From NCBI GenBank assembly GCA_947625955.1, contig CANQQH010000072.1, positions 1-5,519 of the forward strand: a DNA stretch of 5,519 bases. The letters run 5' to 3'. This document shows, piece by piece, positions 4,278 through 5,519 of the stretch. The notes under the pieces were generated by a model, which worked only from the letters and a program-made list of their open reading frames with translations, did not search any database and was not told the DNA's origin. Origin of the DNA: an uncultured Clostridia bacterium (GTDB lineage Bacteria > Bacillota > Clostridia > Christensenellales > UBA1242). How positions within the stretch are numbered: the stretch's first letter is position 1; the number at the start of each line of letters is the position of its first letter. The position numbers and the translations under genes are program-made.

Positions 4278-5519
4278 ATGGAAATTGCAAGGGATTTTTA
4301 TTTGCAAAAGCTTATTGACCACAAGCATAATGGTTTGGTCAAGGTCATAACGGGCGTTCGTCGATGCGGCAAGTCATACTTGCTTTTTACTCTTTTTCAC
4401 AAACACCTTTTGAAAGAGGGTGTCCCAAAAGATCATATTATCAAGGTTTCGCTTGAAGATTACGGCAACCGCAATCTCCTGAATCCCGATGAACTCTATG
4501 CGTTTGTTAAATCCAAAGTGGTTGACGAAGCCGAATATTACATTCTCTTGGACGAGATTCAGCTGGTTCCCAACTTTGAAAGCGTTGTTAATGGTTTTTT
4601 GCACATCCCAAACGCCGACATCTATGTTACTGGAAGCAATTCAAAGTTCTTGTCGAGCGATATCATCACCGAATTTCGCGGCCGCGGCGACGAGATTCGC
4701 GTTTTCCCACTTTGCTTCAAAGAATTTTATTCAACTCTTGAACCAAACACACCTTTTATAAAGGCTTGGCTTCAATATGCAACCTATGGTGGGATGCCGC
4801 AATGCTTAAAAATGAAATCGGACGGAGACAAAGCAAAGTATTTGCAAGACCTGTTTTCAACAACCTATATCGCTGATATAATCAATCGCAACAATTTGCG
4901 CGGCAACACTGAAATCAATGAACTCACTGATATTCTTGCTTCATCTATCGGTTCGCTCACCAACCCTTTGAAACTCTCAAACACTTTCAATTCGCAAAAG
5001 AAACTCAAACTTTCAGCCAACACAATATCAACCTATATTGACTATTTGCAGGACTCTTTCCTCATCGAACGCGCTATTCGCTATGATATCAAAGGCAAAA
5101 AATATATAAACACGCCATCAAAATATTACTTCGTTGATGTTGGCCTCAGGAACGCAAGGCTCTCTTTCCGCCAACAAGAATACAACCATATCATGGAAAA
5201 TGTTGTTTATAATGAGCTAATATTGCGCGGCTACTCAGTTGATGTTGGGATTGTGGAAAGCAATCTCAAAGAAAAAGACTCGTCGCAACGAAAACAACTT
5301 GAAGTGGATTTTGTTGCCAACCTAGGTAACCGACGATATTATATTCAATGTGCATATCAAATGCCAAACGAGGAAAAACGCCAACAGGAACAAGCCTCAC
5401 TTCTTGGCATTGGCGACGCTTTCAAGAAAATTATCATTGTTGGCGACGAGGTGCTGACTGGCTACAATGAACAAGGAATTTTGATTGCTTCGCTATCCGA
5501 CTTTCTGCTCAACCCTGAA
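4278..5519 (+). CDS. AAA-type ATPase with C-terminal DUF4143 domain (3' partial)
   Basis: The frame is open from the ATG at 4278 to the end of the window (414 codons, no stop). The N-terminal AAA domain has Walker A GVRRCGKS at residues 26-33 and Walker B YYILLDEIQ with D92 and E93. A sensor-like strand IYVTGSNS lies near 115-122, and FRGRGDE near 133-139 supplies candidate arginine fingers. A winged-helix-like middle region follows (SANTISTYIDYLQDSFLIER). The C-terminal DUF4143 region includes YYFVDVGLRNARL, NVVYNELILRGY and LEVDFVA (E342, D344), and a later YYIQC strand. DUF4143 is related to the PD-(D/E)xK nuclease fold, but the ExK half is replaced here by QCA, so nuclease activity is doubtful. 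The family's role is poorly known; some members are discussed with mobile or defence regions. The text near the window edge (SLSDFLLNPE) resembles the family C-terminus, so probably only a few residues are missing. It has its own strong promoter. Confidence 0.92.
   Translation, partial: MEIARDFYLQKLIDHKHNGLVKVITGVRRCGKSYLLFTLFHKHLLKEGVPKDHIIKVSLEDYGNRNLLNPDELYAFVKSKVVDEAEYYILLDEIQLVPNFESVVNGFLHIPNADIYVTGSNSKFLSSDIITEFRGRGDEIRVFPLCFKEFYSTLEPNTPFIKAWLQYATYGGMPQCLKMKSDGDKAKYLQDLFSTTYIADIINRNNLRGNTEINELTDILASSIGSLTNPLKLSNTFNSQKKLKLSANTISTYIDYLQDSFLIERAIRYDIKGKKYINTPSKYYFVDVGLRNARLSFRQQEYNHIMENVVYNELILRGYSVDVGIVESNLKEKDSSQRKQLEVDFVANLGNRRYYIQCAYQMPNEEKRQQEQASLLGIGDAFKKIIIVGDEVLTGYNEQGILIASLSDFLLNPE

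Noticed and set aside
4489..4761. Plus-strand open frame of 90 codons
   Set aside because: It lies entirely inside the ATPase gene in another frame and has no motif; the ATPase frame has Walker A and B.

Overview
The window looks like chromosomal DNA from a low-GC Gram-positive bacterium, probably an uncultured clostridium-like member of the Bacillota. This is inferred from the AT-rich sequence, AGGAGG-type ribosome binding sites, textbook sigma-A promoters, a simple ECF sigma factor, and DUF11 and DUF4143 genes. The standard genetic code fits: TAA, TAG and TGA all end genes, and Trp is coded by TGG. No RNA gene, CRISPR array, complete insertion sequence or origin is visible.

Layout. (1) At 1-110 a plus-strand gene of unknown function ends, followed by a perfect 13-bp bidirectional terminator shared with the convergent minus-strand unit. 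(2) At 160-2192 a minus-strand operon encodes an ECF sigma factor and, overlapping it by 11 bases, a single-pass membrane protein with a large extracytoplasmic region. The pair has the arrangement of a sigma factor and its membrane-bound regulator. The second gene carries a +1 frameshift inside or next to its only membrane segment, so it reads as two pieces (1478-1654 and 160-1467). (3) At 2295-3190 another minus-strand unit encodes a six-helix membrane protein with a promoter so close to its ATG that the mRNA may be leaderless. It runs into the C-terminal remnant of an RBBP9/YdeN-like serine hydrolase and a terminator. (4) At 3221-4154 a plus-strand gene encodes a two-domain DUF11 protein with no visible secretion signal or anchor, closed by its own terminator. 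(5) At 4178-5519 a 48-base palindrome (two 21-base arms) abuts a consensus promoter that drives an AAA-type ATPase with a DUF4143 C-terminus. The ATPase runs off the window just before its expected end.

How the parts relate. Only the sigma factor and the membrane protein are clearly functional partners: overlapping genes, likely translational coupling, and the usual cytoplasmic-regulator/extracytoplasmic-sensor architecture. The membrane protein has no recognisable zinc-binding anti-sigma motif, so it may be an undescribed type of regulator. The other genes appear to be separate transcription units, each with its own promoter or terminator. The hydrolase remnant, the frameshift and the palindrome point to a region that has been rearranged.
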